DNA of 64,000 nt from Mycobacterium vicinigordonae (GCF_013466425.1 NZ_CP059165.1:1364001-1428000), one strand, 5' to 3'; positions 55,282 through 64,000 are shown, counted from the stretch's first letter. The notes: generated from the letters alone by a model not told the origin. Program-made: numbers and translations.

Positions 55282-58200
55282 ATCCCACTTCAGAAGCGCT
55301 GGCGGACAAACCCTCTGGTGCGCGATTGGCTGTGGTGGGTATGGCGTGCAACGTCCCCGGCGCCGCCGACGTGAAGTCCTTTTGGCAGATGTTGATGGCG
55401 GCGGAGTCTGCATTCGACACGGTTCCGCGGGATCGGTGGGACCACGAGCCGTTCTTCGACCCGGCGGGCCGCACCCCCAATTCCGCTTATAGCGACGTGA
55501 TGGCCACCGTGAGTGGAATCCAGGAGTTCGATCCGCTGCCTTTCGGCATCTCGCCGCGCCAAGCGGAGGTGATGGATCCGCAGCACCGCATCCTGCTGAC
55601 GGCCACCCGGGCGGCACTCGACGACGCCGGGTTGGGTGATCGTCAGCTGGCCTCTCGGAAAGTTGGTGTTTACGTTGGCATTTCGGCCAGCGACTTCCGG
55701 GAGCTGATGACAGCCCCATTGCGGGTACGGCAGTTCGCCGGGGGCGCATTCGGGGCGGGCACCGACACCGACCTCGACTGTCTGGCCGAAGCGGTGCCCC
55801 CGGTGCGGGCGTTCACCATGCCCGGTTCGTTGCTCAACATGGCGGCCGCGGCGATCAGTCGCAGCTTCAATCTGCGGGGACCGTCGATGGCGATGGACGC
55901 CGCCTGCGCGTCATCGCTAGTCGCCTTGTACAGCGCGGCGGTTGCGCTGCGTGCCGGCCAGTGCGACACCGCCGTGGTCGCCGGGGTGCACGTGAACCTA
56001 GTACCCGACGGACTAATCCTCTTCTCGAAGATCGGCGCCGTGTCCAAGACAGGCGTGTGCGCCCCGTTCGATAGCAGCGCAGACGGTTTCGTGCTCGGCG
56101 AAGGCGTGGGCGTGGTGGTGCTGACGCGACAGGACGCGGTCCCCGAAAATGCCGAGGTCTATGCCTGGCTGCGCGGGGTCGGCTGCACCACCGACGGTGC
56201 CGGCGCGGGTGTGATGGAACCGCAGGTGGACGGACAGTGTGCCGCGGTGCAAGCGGCCCTGGCCGATTCGGGGCTTGCCGCGGCCGACGTCGACTACATC
56301 GAAGCGCACGGCACCGCCACGGTGGTCGGCGACGCCGTGGAAGTCGAATCGTTGAGCGCCTGCCTGCCGCCGAGGCAGGAATCACCCCGCTATCTCGGCA
56401 GCGCCAAGGCCAATGTGGGCCACGCGATGTCAGCCGCGGGAGTGATCGGACTCATCAAGGCTGTGCTGGTGTTGCGGCACGGCGTCGTCCCACCCCACCC
56501 GCATCTGCGCGAAGAACGCCCCGAACTGCGGCTCGGCGATCGGGGCATCGTGATACCCCGCGAACCGCTCCGGTTGCCCGACTTCGATCGGCCGCACGTC
56601 GCCGCGGTCAGCGCGTTCGGATTCGGCGGCACCAATGTGCACGCGCTGCTGCAGGCCGAGCCTGTGGCGGCGAGTGCGGCAACGACGAGCTACATCGTGC
56701 CCGTGCGGGGACGTAACGTCGACGAGGTCGCATTCCGGTGCCAGTGCCTGCTGCGGGACCTCGAAGACGACGATGCGGATCTGGCCGGTGTCGCGGCCAC
56801 CCTCACCCGGCGAGCCGAACGGGGCGCCGAATTGTTGGCGGTGGCAACCTCGGTGGCCGGGCTGCGCAGTCAGCTGCGAAAGGCGCTGAGCGTCCTGCGA
56901 TCCGAGCGTCCCGTGCCCCATGAGATCGGCGAAGCCCTCTGGTACCGGGACACCGAACCCGACGCGCAGGCGCTGCAGCTGTGCTTCCTGTTCGGTGGCC
57001 AAGGATCCCAAAAGGTCAGTGACGCAGCGACATTGCGCAACTCCGATCCGGAATTCTCGCGGGTCGTCGAAGAGCTGGCAGGTTGCGCGGAGTGCCCCGG
57101 CCTGCTTGAGGCGATGTACCCGGCCGAACCCGATGCCGGGTCGGCGGCGGCGCTGGCCGAGACTCAGCGCTGCCAGCCGGCGTTGCTGGTCACCCAGCTG
57201 GCACTCGCCGGGCAGTTGCAGGCTGCCGGCATCGATCCCGATGTAGTGCTGGGACACAGCGTCGGTGAATTTGCCGCCGCAGCGGTGGCCGGAGTCGTGA
57301 CGCCGCAAGCGGCGGTGCGCTTCGCCGCGCGCCGAGGCCAGGCGATCGCCGAGGCGGACATTCCGCGCGGCGGCATGCTGGCCTGCCGTGCCGACGAGGC
57401 AACGGTGCGGGAAGCTTTGGAGGGCAACAGCTCGGTCTGGATCGTCAACGTCAACTCGCCCGAACAGACCGTGGTAGCGGGTACAGCGGACGGAATCGCC
57501 CGCGCAGCAAAACGACTCGGCTTGGCCCAGGTGGCTCACAAAGAGCTCGATGTCTCGCACCCCTTCCACAGCCCACTGCTTGCGCCCGCCAATGCGCGGA
57601 TAGCCGAACACGTCGACGCCCTGGTTCTGCAGGACCCCCGAGCGGCTTTCTTCTCCTGCCTGCACGGCCGTCGATACACCGACGCCAATGACATTCGCCA
57701 GTCGTGGCGTGAGCACGCGCTGCTGTCGGTGCGATTTGCCGATGCGATCGGCGCGGTCGGCGCTACCCGTACGGTGTTCGTCGAAATTGGAGCGGGGACA
57801 ACACTGTTGAATCTAGTTCGTGATTCCGGTGTGCCGCGGGAGAGGCTGGTGCCGGCCGGCGACTTCGGCGCCGACCCACGGCACGCGGCGAATCTGCTGT
57901 TGGCCCGGTTGCGCGCGCTCGGCGTCCGGGTGGCCTTACCCGGCCCGGGAAAGCGCAGGGGCGCACTCCTATCGGCGCTTCCCCTGCCCGCCAAGACGTT
58001 GTGGCCGTTGAAGAATGGCCGGGATGATGCCGCCGCGTCAGTGTCGGTCGTGACTTCTGAGTCGGCGGACGGAGCAGCGGCAGATTCGGCGAACCCATTC
58101 CCGGCCGCGCGGACAGAACTTGCCACCGATACGAAAGACACAGTCGTGCAAGAGCTCATCGCGCTGTGGCGTGAACAGACGGCCGTTATCGCCAAGCATC

Positions 58201-59762
58201 TAGAGGGCACCGGCACCGGCACCGGCACCGGCAGCGCTGCGGCGCAGGCCCCGGTTCGCGCGGCGCACGCGTCGAGTTCGGCCGACGTGTTGGCGACGAT
58301 CGCCGAGATCGGTTCCTACGACGTGAGTGACCTGGCGCCAGAACAGTTGCTGGTCGGCGATCTCGGATTCGACTCGCTGATGCTTACCGCGTTGTTAAAC
58401 AAGTTGCGCGGGCAGCACCCCGATCTCGCGGTGCAGGAGTTCAATCCGGCCGACCTGACCGTGGCGACGGTGCTCGCCTGGGCGGGGGATCGGCAAGTAT
58501 CCGCGGCGGCGGCCGCCGCGGATCGAAAACCGCCAGCGGTTGCCCGGCAGCACGGAATCGCGGAGTTCCCGGAGTGGCAGGCCCTGAGCACACGCTTGTC
58601 GGCGTTCCGGGACGCCGGCATCGAGAACCCGTACTGGACCCTGCACGAGCGGGTGGTCAACGACACCACCCAGATCGGCGATCGGGTGCTGGTCAACTAT
58701 TCGAGTTACAACTATCTCGGGCTGTCGGGAGACCCTCGGGTGAGCCGCAGTGCCCAACAGGCCATCGAACGCTACGGGACCTCGGTCTCGGCCAGCAGGT
58801 TGCTCTCCGGCGAGAAGCCGCTGCACCGGGAACTGGAAGCTGCCATCGCCAGGTTGATCGGCGTCGCGGACGCGGTGACGCTGGTGGGCGGTCACTCCAC
58901 GAACGTGACCGCGATCGGTCACCTGCTCGGCGAGGCGGACATCGTGCTGCCGGACGCGCTGGCCCACGACAGCATCATGCAGGGCTGCCATCTCTCCGGC
59001 GCGGTCCGACGGCCCTTCCGCCACAACGACGCCGGCCACCTGCGGGAGCTGCTGTCCAACGTGCGCGACCGCTACCGGCGCGCCCTGGTGGTGATCGAGG
59101 GCGCCTACAGCATGGACGGCGACATCGCCGACCTGCCGGCGTTCATCGAGGTGGCCAAGGAGCACGACGCCATGTTGATGGTCGACGAGGCGCATTCCAT
59201 CGGCGTGCTCGGCGCCGGTGGGGGCGGTGTCAGCGAGTACTTCGGGGTGGACCGCTCGCAGGTCGACATCTGGATGGGCACCCTGTCCAAGTCGTTGTCG
59301 AGTTGCGGGGGCTACCTCGCCGGTTCGGGTGAGCTGGTCGAGTACCTCCGCTACAGCCTGCCCGGCTTCGTCTACAGCTGCGGATTGCCACCAGCGTCCG
59401 CGGCTGCCGCGCTGGCGTCGATCGAGATCCTGGCGGCCGAGCCCGAGCGGGTTGCGGCATTGCACGCCAACGCCGACTACATGCGGTCGGCGTTCACCTT
59501 CCACGGCTTGTCGTTCGGGCTGAGCAAGGACACCCCGATCGTGCCGTTCGTGGTCGGAGATTCGGCACGCTGCCTGGCACTGGCGAGCCGGCTGCGAGAG
59601 GCAGGGATCAACGTCGACCCCATCATGTACCCGGCGGTGCCCGACGACGAGGCGCGGCTGCGCTTCTTCGTCACCGCGTCGCACAGCTTCGAACAGATCG
59701 ACAGCACGGTCGCGGCGCTGGCCCGCGAGTACCGCAATCTGTCTGACCGGGCAATCGCATAG
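55278..59762 (+). CDS. Polyketide synthase KS-AT-ACP fused to alpha-oxoamine synthase
   Basis: 1494 aa. The ketosynthase (~15-450) has an intact triad: Cys210 (DAACASS), His344 (EAHGT) and His382 (NVGHAMS). The acyltransferase (~565-890) has Ser661 in GHSVGE and HPFH (761-764), the malonyl-type signature. The ACP (~1004-1075) has Ser1033 in GFDSL. The C-terminal ~400 residues are a PLP-dependent alpha-oxoamine synthase with SRLLSGEKPLH, AHDSI, DEAHS (Asp1303, His1306) and TLSKSL (PLP Lys1338). There is no KR, DH, ER or thioesterase. The TTG start overlaps the ACP stop. It probably adds one malonyl unit to an acyl starter, then condenses the beta-ketoacyl chain with an amino acid, losing CO2 and releasing an amino-diketone. 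The amino acid used is unknown. Confidence 0.92.
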   Translation: MNPTSEALADKPSGARLAVVGMACNVPGAADVKSFWQMLMAAESAFDTVPRDRWDHEPFFDPAGRTPNSAYSDVMATVSGIQEFDPLPFGISPRQAEVMDPQHRILLTATRAALDDAGLGDRQLASRKVGVYVGISASDFRELMTAPLRVRQFAGGAFGAGTDTDLDCLAEAVPPVRAFTMPGSLLNMAAAAISRSFNLRGPSMAMDAACASSLVALYSAAVALRAGQCDTAVVAGVHVNLVPDGLILFSKIGAVSKTGVCAPFDSSADGFVLGEGVGVVVLTRQDAVPENAEVYAWLRGVGCTTDGAGAGVMEPQVDGQCAAVQAALADSGLAAADVDYIEAHGTATVVGDAVEVESLSACLPPRQESPRYLGSAKANVGHAMSAAGVIGLIKAVLVLRHGVVPPHPHLREERPELRLGDRGIVIPREPLRLPDFDRPHVAAVSAFGFGGTNVHALLQAEPVAASAATTSYIVPVRGRNVDEVAFRCQCLLRDLEDDDADLAGVAATLTRRAERGAELLAVATSVAGLRSQLRKALSVLRSERPVPHEIGEALWYRDTEPDAQALQLCFLFGGQGSQKVSDAATLRNSDPEFSRVVEELAGCAECPGLLEAMYPAEPDAGSAAALAETQRCQPALLVTQLALAGQLQAAGIDPDVVLGHSVGEFAAAAVAGVVTPQAAVRFAARRGQAIAEADIPRGGMLACRADEATVREALEGNSSVWIVNVNSPEQTVVAGTADGIARAAKRLGLAQVAHKELDVSHPFHSPLLAPANARIAEHVDALVLQDPRAAFFSCLHGRRYTDANDIRQSWREHALLSVRFADAIGAVGATRTVFVEIGAGTTLLNLVRDSGVPRERLVPAGDFGADPRHAANLLLARLRALGVRVALPGPGKRRGALLSALPLPAKTLWPLKNGRDDAAASVSVVTSESADGAAADSANPFPAARTELATDTKDTVVQELIALWREQTAVIAKHLEGTGTGTGTGSAAAQAPVRAAHASSSADVLATIAEIGSYDVSDLAPEQLLVGDLGFDSLMLTALLNKLRGQHPDLAVQEFNPADLTVATVLAWAGDRQVSAAAAAADRKPPAVARQHGIAEFPEWQALSTRLSAFRDAGIENPYWTLHERVVNDTTQIGDRVLVNYSSYNYLGLSGDPRVSRSAQQAIERYGTSVSASRLLSGEKPLHRELEAAIARLIGVADAVTLVGGHSTNVTAIGHLLGEADIVLPDALAHDSIMQGCHLSGAVRRPFRHNDAGHLRELLSNVRDRYRRALVVIEGAYSMDGDIADLPAFIEVAKEHDAMLMVDEAHSIGVLGAGGGGVSEYFGVDRSQVDIWMGTLSKSLSSCGGYLAGSGELVEYLRYSLPGFVYSCGLPPASAAAALASIEILAAEPERVAALHANADYMRSAFTFHGLSFGLSKDTPIVPFVVGDSARCLALASRLREAGINVDPIMYPAVPDDEARLRFFVTASHSFEQIDSTVAALAREYRNLSDRAIA
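58206..58235 (+). repeat. In-frame hexanucleotide repeat in the PKS linker
   Basis: Four exact GGCACC units (58206-58229) and one GGCAGC variant encode a Gly-Thr repeat at about residues 977-986, between the AT and ACP. Length changes would keep the frame and only alter linker length. Confidence 0.7.
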
Positions 59763-59775
59763 GAGAAGAACACAA

Positions 59776-61482
59776 ATGGCGCAACCCCACACCCCGATGA
59801 CTGTCGTGGACGCCCTAGAGCAGGGCTCGACCGACAGCCGGCGCGGCTTCGCGTTCATCGGTGACGACCGTGCGGAAACTTTCGTATCCTTTGCCGGCCT
59901 GCGCGATTCGGTGGCCCGCGCCGCGGCGGTCTTGGCTGACCGCGGCATCGTCGGGGGCGATCGGGTGGCCCTCATTGTGCCCGACGCAAAAGAGTTCGTC
60001 ACCGGCTTTTTGGCCGTCATGTGGGCGGGAGCGATACCCGTCCCGCTCTACCCGCCGGTCGGCTTTGGAAAGCAAGATTCGTATCTGGAATACATTGCCA
60101 CGCTGATGAATTCGGTGGGAGTGACGGGACTGGTGGTCCCGCAGTGGTTGGACGAGGCACTCGAGTTGGGTGAGCGGTTCCGTGCGCGGTTGTCGGCGGT
60201 CGCGCCCGCTGATGCGCTGGACACCGGCAACGACCTCCTGGATCCGGCGGCCCGTGGGGCCGACCAGACGGCGTTTCTGCAGTTCACCAGCGGCAGCACC
60301 GGTAAGCCGAAGGCCGTGGTTGTCAAGGACCGCGCGTTGTGGGTCAACATCGAATCGTTCGTATCGACCCTGGGCTGCAACGACGAAGACCATATCGTGA
60401 GCTGGCTGCCGCTGTATCACGATATGGGACTTGTCGGCAAAATGCTTGCTCCCCTGATGTTTTCACTGAACACTACGTTCCTGCCCACACTCGGGTTTCT
60501 GCGGGACCCGGGCAGCTGGCTGGACACTATCTCGGCCAAACGCGGTTCCATGTCGTTCGCACCGAACTTCGCCTACGCCCTGGCGGCGAAGAAGGCGCAG
60601 CCCCCCGAGACGGGATGGGATCTGTCCAGCATGCGGGTCTTCGGTTGCGCCGCGGAACCAATCAACGCCGACACCCTGGACATGTTCATCGAGCGGTTCG
60701 CGCCGCACGGCTTGCGGCCCGAGGCCGTGGTCCCGGGCTACGGCATGGCCGAGGCGACGCTGGGGATCACCCTGGACCGGTTGGACCGCCGGTTCCGCCG
60801 GCTCAGCGCCGCCGCGGACGCCTATCACGCTGGGGGAGTGGTGCACTCGCCGGCCGACGGGGCCGCCGCGCTCACCTTCGTGAGCAGCGGCCGGGTGTTC
60901 GCCGACGGGCACGCCCTGCGGATCGTCGACGACGCGGGACATGAGCTACCCGCCGGACGGGTAGGCGACGTCCAATTCCGGGGGCCGTCTCTGGCTATGG
61001 GCTACTTCGGCGACGCCGAGGCCACCTCGTCGGCGTTTTTGCCGGACGGGTGGCTGGCGACCGGTGACCGCGGATTCATCCACGACGGCGACCTCTTCAT
61101 CACCGGGCGGCGAAAGGACATCCTGATCGTCAACGGCCGTAACTATGATCCCCACCACGTGGAGTGGGCGGCCGCGGACGTCCCCGGAATCCGAAAGGGA
61201 AACGTAGTCGCATTCTCCGTGCCCGGAGAACTCACCGAGGACATCGTCGTTGCCGCCGAACGGAATTCGGCGGACCCGGATCACGATCAGCAAGTGCGGC
61301 GAATCATCTGGACCCGCACCCGCCTGGCCGTTGCCGAGGTGGTCTTCCTGGACCCGGGGCAGCTACCCAAGACCTCATCGGGCAAGGTGCAGCGGTCCCG
61401 GACCCGCGACCTGTACCTGCGCGGCGAGTTGCGTGAGTCCGCCGTCGCAACCCGCACGCACACCCACACCGCGAAGGTCTGA
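59776..61482 (+). CDS. Fatty-acyl-AMP ligase (FadD/FAAL type)
   Basis: 568 aa adenylate-forming enzyme: FTSGSTGKPKAVVV (ATP loop), WLPLYHDMGL, PNFAYAL, GYGMAEATL, TGDRGF and the C-terminal SSGKVQRS with the catalytic Lys. PNFAY, YHDMGL and the length of about 570 are typical of FAALs, which load acyl-AMP onto a carrier protein rather than CoA. The likely recipient is the free ACP two genes upstream. AGGAG starts at the last base of the PKS stop region, 13 nt upstream of ATG. Confidence 0.92.
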   Translation: MAQPHTPMTVVDALEQGSTDSRRGFAFIGDDRAETFVSFAGLRDSVARAAAVLADRGIVGGDRVALIVPDAKEFVTGFLAVMWAGAIPVPLYPPVGFGKQDSYLEYIATLMNSVGVTGLVVPQWLDEALELGERFRARLSAVAPADALDTGNDLLDPAARGADQTAFLQFTSGSTGKPKAVVVKDRALWVNIESFVSTLGCNDEDHIVSWLPLYHDMGLVGKMLAPLMFSLNTTFLPTLGFLRDPGSWLDTISAKRGSMSFAPNFAYALAAKKAQPPETGWDLSSMRVFGCAAEPINADTLDMFIERFAPHGLRPEAVVPGYGMAEATLGITLDRLDRRFRRLSAAADAYHAGGVVHSPADGAAALTFVSSGRVFADGHALRIVDDAGHELPAGRVGDVQFRGPSLAMGYFGDAEATSSAFLPDGWLATGDRGFIHDGDLFITGRRKDILIVNGRNYDPHHVEWAAADVPGIRKGNVVAFSVPGELTEDIVVAAERNSADPDHDQQVRRIIWTRTRLAVAEVVFLDPGQLPKTSSGKVQRSRTRDLYLRGELRESAVATRTHTHTAKV

Positions 61483-61518
61483 GCCGGTGAATCAACGCGA
61501 AGGGGGAAGGGAGCCGTC

Positions 61519-61947
61519 ATCGTCGAGTCACTGAAGCGCGCCTGGGTTCCCCTGGTGGTGGTGGCCGTGCTTGCTGTCGCGGCCTTCGCCGTCTTCCGGC
61601 TGCACGGAATCTTCGGATCGCAGAACATCAATGCGTCTGCCGGCGGCAAAGACGAGTCCAAGAACGTCATACCCAAGGACGTGGTGTACCAGATCTTCGG
61701 GCCGCCCGGGACGCACGGCCAGGTGGACTACCTCGACGAGTACGCGCAACCGAAGCGAGCTGAATTCAGCAGCTTACCTTGGTCTTTCGACATCAACACC
61801 CTGATGACATCGGTCTTCGCCAGCGTCGTTGCGCAGGGGGACAGTGACACCATCGGTTGCCGGATTGTCGTCAACGGCGTTGTGCGCGACGAGCATACGG
61901 TGAGCACCCGCGACGCCCAAGCATCGTGTCTGGCGAAGGCCGCGTGA
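61519..61947 (+). CDS. mmpS: MmpS accessory lipid-export protein (non-canonical ATC start)
   Basis: 142 aa. Single N-terminal TM (LKRAWVPLVVVAVLAVAAF), then the MmpS extracytoplasmic domain: VVYQIFGPPGTHGQVDYLD, LPWSF, VVAQGDSDTIGCRIVVNG and a C-terminal Cys. There is no ATG, GTG or TTG in frame between the fadD stop and the middle of the TM. ATC 61519, 5 nt after AAGGGAG, aligns with the Met of MmpS5-type proteins (as remembered: MIGTLKRAWIPL). GTG 61555 would cut off the basic N-terminus. Overlaps mmpL by GTGA. It partners MmpL in lipid or siderophore export. Confidence 0.82.
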   Translation: MVESLKRAWVPLVVVAVLAVAAFAVFRLHGIFGSQNINASAGGKDESKNVIPKDVVYQIFGPPGTHGQVDYLDEYAQPKRAEFSSLPWSFDINTLMTSVFASVVAQGDSDTIGCRIVVNGVVRDEHTVSTRDAQASCLAKAA

Positions 61948-64000
61948 GCCTTCATCGCACCTCCGAGCGGCGTGGCCTGGCCGGTTTCGTGCTCAGGTTC
62001 TCGGTTCCGGTCATCCTGGCCTGGCTCTTGCTGACCGTCCTGGTGAATGTGTTCGTGCCGCAACTGGAGGCGGTGGGCAAAGAGCACTCCGTCTCACTGG
62101 CTTCACGCTCGTCGCAGTCTTACCGGGCGCTCAAACGCCAGGGTGAGCTGTTCGACCAGTTCAACTCCGACAGCATCGCGATGGTGCTGCTGGAAAGCGA
62201 CACCGCGCTGGGGCCGGCCGCGCGTGACTACTACCGCGGGCTGGTCGACCGGCTCAAGCGCGATACCGCGCACGTGCAGCATGTCCAGGACTTCTGGGGC
62301 GACCGGATCACCGCCGGCGGCGCCCAAAGTGCGGACGGCAAGGCGGCTTACGTGCAGATCAACCTGGTCGGCGACCAGGGCACGACCACGGGTAAGGATT
62401 CGGTCGCAGCGGTGCGCGGCATCGTCGATCGGGATCCTCCGCCGCGTGGGCTCCGGGTGTACGTGACCGGTCAGGCGGCGCTGACCGCGGATATGAACAA
62501 CGCGGGGGACAAGAGCCTGACCAAGATGACGCTGATCACCTTGGCCGTCATCACCATCGTGCTGTTGCTGATCTACCGATCGATCAGCACTGTGCTGCTG
62601 ATCCTGGCGGTGGTATTCGTCGAGTTAGGCGCCGCGCGCGGGGTTGTCGCGTTCCTGGGCCAGCAGAACCTATTCGGCCTGTCGGTGTTCGCGGTCAGCC
62701 TGATCACCTCACTGGCGATCGCGGCCGGCACCGACTACGTCATCTTCTTCCTCGGCCGGTACCAGGAGGCCCGCGCGGCCGGTCAGGATCGCACGACTGC
62801 CTACTTCACCACCTACCGCAGCGTCTCACACGTCGTGCTGGCCTCTGGCCTGACCATCGCCGGTGCGACGCTGTGCCTGAGTTTCACCCGGCTGCCGTAC
62901 CTGCAGACCCTGGGTGTGCCGTGCTTCATCGGGATGTTGGTGGTGGTCGCGGCCGCGCTGACCGCCACGCCCGCGGTGCTGCTGGTGGCCACCCGGTTCG
63001 GCCTGATGGAGTCCACCCGTGTCGTCAGCAATCGGCGCTGGCGGCGCATCGGCACCGCGATCGTGCGCTGGCCGGGGCCGATCCTGGCGGTTACCTGCAT
63101 CGCCGCCCTGGTTGGTCTGGCTGTGCTGCCGACGTATTCGGTGAGCTACAACGAACGCTATTACGTGCCCGACCGGCTCCCGTCGATCAAAGCTCTCGAG
63201 GTCTCCGACGCGCACTTCTCCAAAGCTCGGATGAACCCGGACATCTTCGTCATCGAGGCGAAGCACGATTTGCGCACTCCCGCCAACATGCTGGTGCTGG
63301 ACAAGGTCGCCCGGGCTATCTTCCGGCTGCACGGAATCAACAAGGTGCAGAGCATCACTCGGCCGCTCGGCGCGCCGATAGACCATAGCTCGGTGCCGTT
63401 TCAGGTGAGCGCGCAGGCGATTCCGCTCAACGAGAACATGCAGTTCCTCAAGGAGCGTATGGGCGACATGCACAAGATGATCGACGACATCGGCCGCATG
63501 ATCGCCATCCTGGAGCAGACGCATGGCATCATGACCGACCTGTCGAACATCAACCACGTGACGCTCGACGACACGAAGGCCATGCAGGCCACCACCGCCA
63601 AGATGCGCGACGAGTTCGCCGACTTCGACGACGAGTTCCGGCCGATCCGCAACTATTTCTATTGGGAGAAGCACTGTTTCGACATCCCGATGTGCTGGGG
63701 GATAAGGCAGTTGTTCGACTCGCTGGACAACCTGGACGTGTTGGCCGAGAACATGCAGACCATGAACGGGCACTTCGAGCAGCTGGACACGACGTTGCGC
63801 AAGGTCAACGAGCAACTGCCACCCATGATCGCGGTTGCCACGACCGTCCGGGACACGATGCTGACCATGTACAGCAGCTACGACGGGTTCGTCAACCAGA
63901 TGGACCGCATGGTCGACACCGCGAGCGTGATGGGCCGGGCGTTCGACGAAGCCAAGAACGACGACCTGTTCTATCTGCCGCCGGAAGCGTTCGGTAACGA
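61944..64000 (+). CDS. mmpL: MmpL-family RND lipid transporter (partial, runs off the window)
   Basis: At least 685 codons, 3' end outside the window. GTG start inside the mmpS stop (GTGA). An N-terminal TM (FVLRFSVPVILAWLLLTVLVNVFVP), a porter domain, then a 5-TM block with GTDYVIFFLGRYQEARAAG carrying the Asp-Tyr proton-relay pair. A second, long coiled-coil-rich porter region follows (MQFLKERMGDMHKMIDDIG and further). This is the MmpL4/5 type with a long loop, dependent on MmpS. The likely cargo is the lipid made by the upstream genes. Confidence 0.93.
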   Translation, partial: MSLHRTSERRGLAGFVLRFSVPVILAWLLLTVLVNVFVPQLEAVGKEHSVSLASRSSQSYRALKRQGELFDQFNSDSIAMVLLESDTALGPAARDYYRGLVDRLKRDTAHVQHVQDFWGDRITAGGAQSADGKAAYVQINLVGDQGTTTGKDSVAAVRGIVDRDPPPRGLRVYVTGQAALTADMNNAGDKSLTKMTLITLAVITIVLLLIYRSISTVLLILAVVFVELGAARGVVAFLGQQNLFGLSVFAVSLITSLAIAAGTDYVIFFLGRYQEARAAGQDRTTAYFTTYRSVSHVVLASGLTIAGATLCLSFTRLPYLQTLGVPCFIGMLVVVAAALTATPAVLLVATRFGLMESTRVVSNRRWRRIGTAIVRWPGPILAVTCIAALVGLAVLPTYSVSYNERYYVPDRLPSIKALEVSDAHFSKARMNPDIFVIEAKHDLRTPANMLVLDKVARAIFRLHGINKVQSITRPLGAPIDHSSVPFQVSAQAIPLNENMQFLKERMGDMHKMIDDIGRMIAILEQTHGIMTDLSNINHVTLDDTKAMQATTAKMRDEFADFDDEFRPIRNYFYWEKHCFDIPMCWGIRQLFDSLDNLDVLAENMQTMNGHFEQLDTTLRKVNEQLPPMIAVATTVRDTMLTMYSSYDGFVNQMDRMVDTASVMGRAFDEAKNDDLFYLPPEAFGN

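Overview
The window reads as chromosomal DNA of a slow-growing Mycobacterium. It is GC-rich with strong third-position GC, carries a PPE gene, a SapM phosphatase, MmpS/MmpL proteins and mycobacterial acyl-CoA carboxylase subunits, and has GTG/TTG starts and several apparently leaderless promoters. From memory of M. tuberculosis H37Rv, the backbone follows the Rv3312c to Rv3271c gene order, read in the opposite direction. Several lineage-specific insertions and losses make it clearly not M. tuberculosis itself. I could not assign a species and had no database to search.

Layout. 0-16 kb: two small hypothetical genes, an alpha/beta hydrolase, the Rv3311-like acidic protein, sapM, upp, pmmB-deoD (purine/pyrimidine salvage and sugar-phosphate mutase), an inserted cutinase-like esterase, the amidohydrolase pair amiB1-amiA1, an AbiEi/DUF559-like protein, a gamma-glutamylcyclotransferase-like protein, lpdA, glpD2 and an RluA-type pseudouridine synthase. 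phoY1, expected next to glpD2, is absent. 16-23 kb: an inserted block with a DUF5994-like protein, a P-type cation ATPase, two small secreted proteins, an orphan PstS lipoprotein and a PPE protein; atsB is absent. 23-30 kb: lpqC, nei, lhr and a TetR regulator. 30-33 kb: the SigF locus (two small membrane proteins, rsbW/usfX, sigF), with two SigF-type promoters and a STAS anti-anti-sigma gene overlapping the sigF 3' end. 33-39.5 kb: accA3, a SufE-like gene, sseA, a flavin-type protein, maf, accE5 and accD5, which together supply acyl-CoA carboxylase. 39.5-46 kb: a KstD-like flavoprotein, birA (which biotinylates AccA3), a PH-like membrane protein, a GtrA protein, purK-purE and fadE25. 46-50 kb: a translationally coupled PP2C-phosphatase/histidine kinase/response regulator operon. 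49.7-54.2 kb: a SulP-carbonic anhydrase fusion, a CaiB-type CoA transferase and a CDF-like membrane protein.

The most interesting part is 54.2-64.0 kb. After a 770-bp non-coding region with a near-perfect operator-like palindrome comes a tight operon: free-standing acyl carrier protein, a polyketide synthase (KS-AT-ACP) fused to a C-terminal PLP-dependent alpha-oxoamine synthase, a fatty-acyl-AMP ligase, MmpS and MmpL (cut by the window end). There is no reductive domain and no thioesterase. The inferred logic is: the FAAL loads a fatty acid on the ACP; the KS/AT adds one malonyl unit; the oxoamine synthase releases the beta-ketoacyl chain by decarboxylative condensation with an amino acid. 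This would give an alpha-amino-beta,delta-diketone lipid, possibly cyclising to a pyrrolinone or hydroxypyrrole, which MmpS/MmpL would export. Whether this cluster has been described could not be checked.

The phosphatase/kinase/regulator operon and the STAS gene beside sigF could form a partner-switching route to SigF within the same 20 kb; this is inference.
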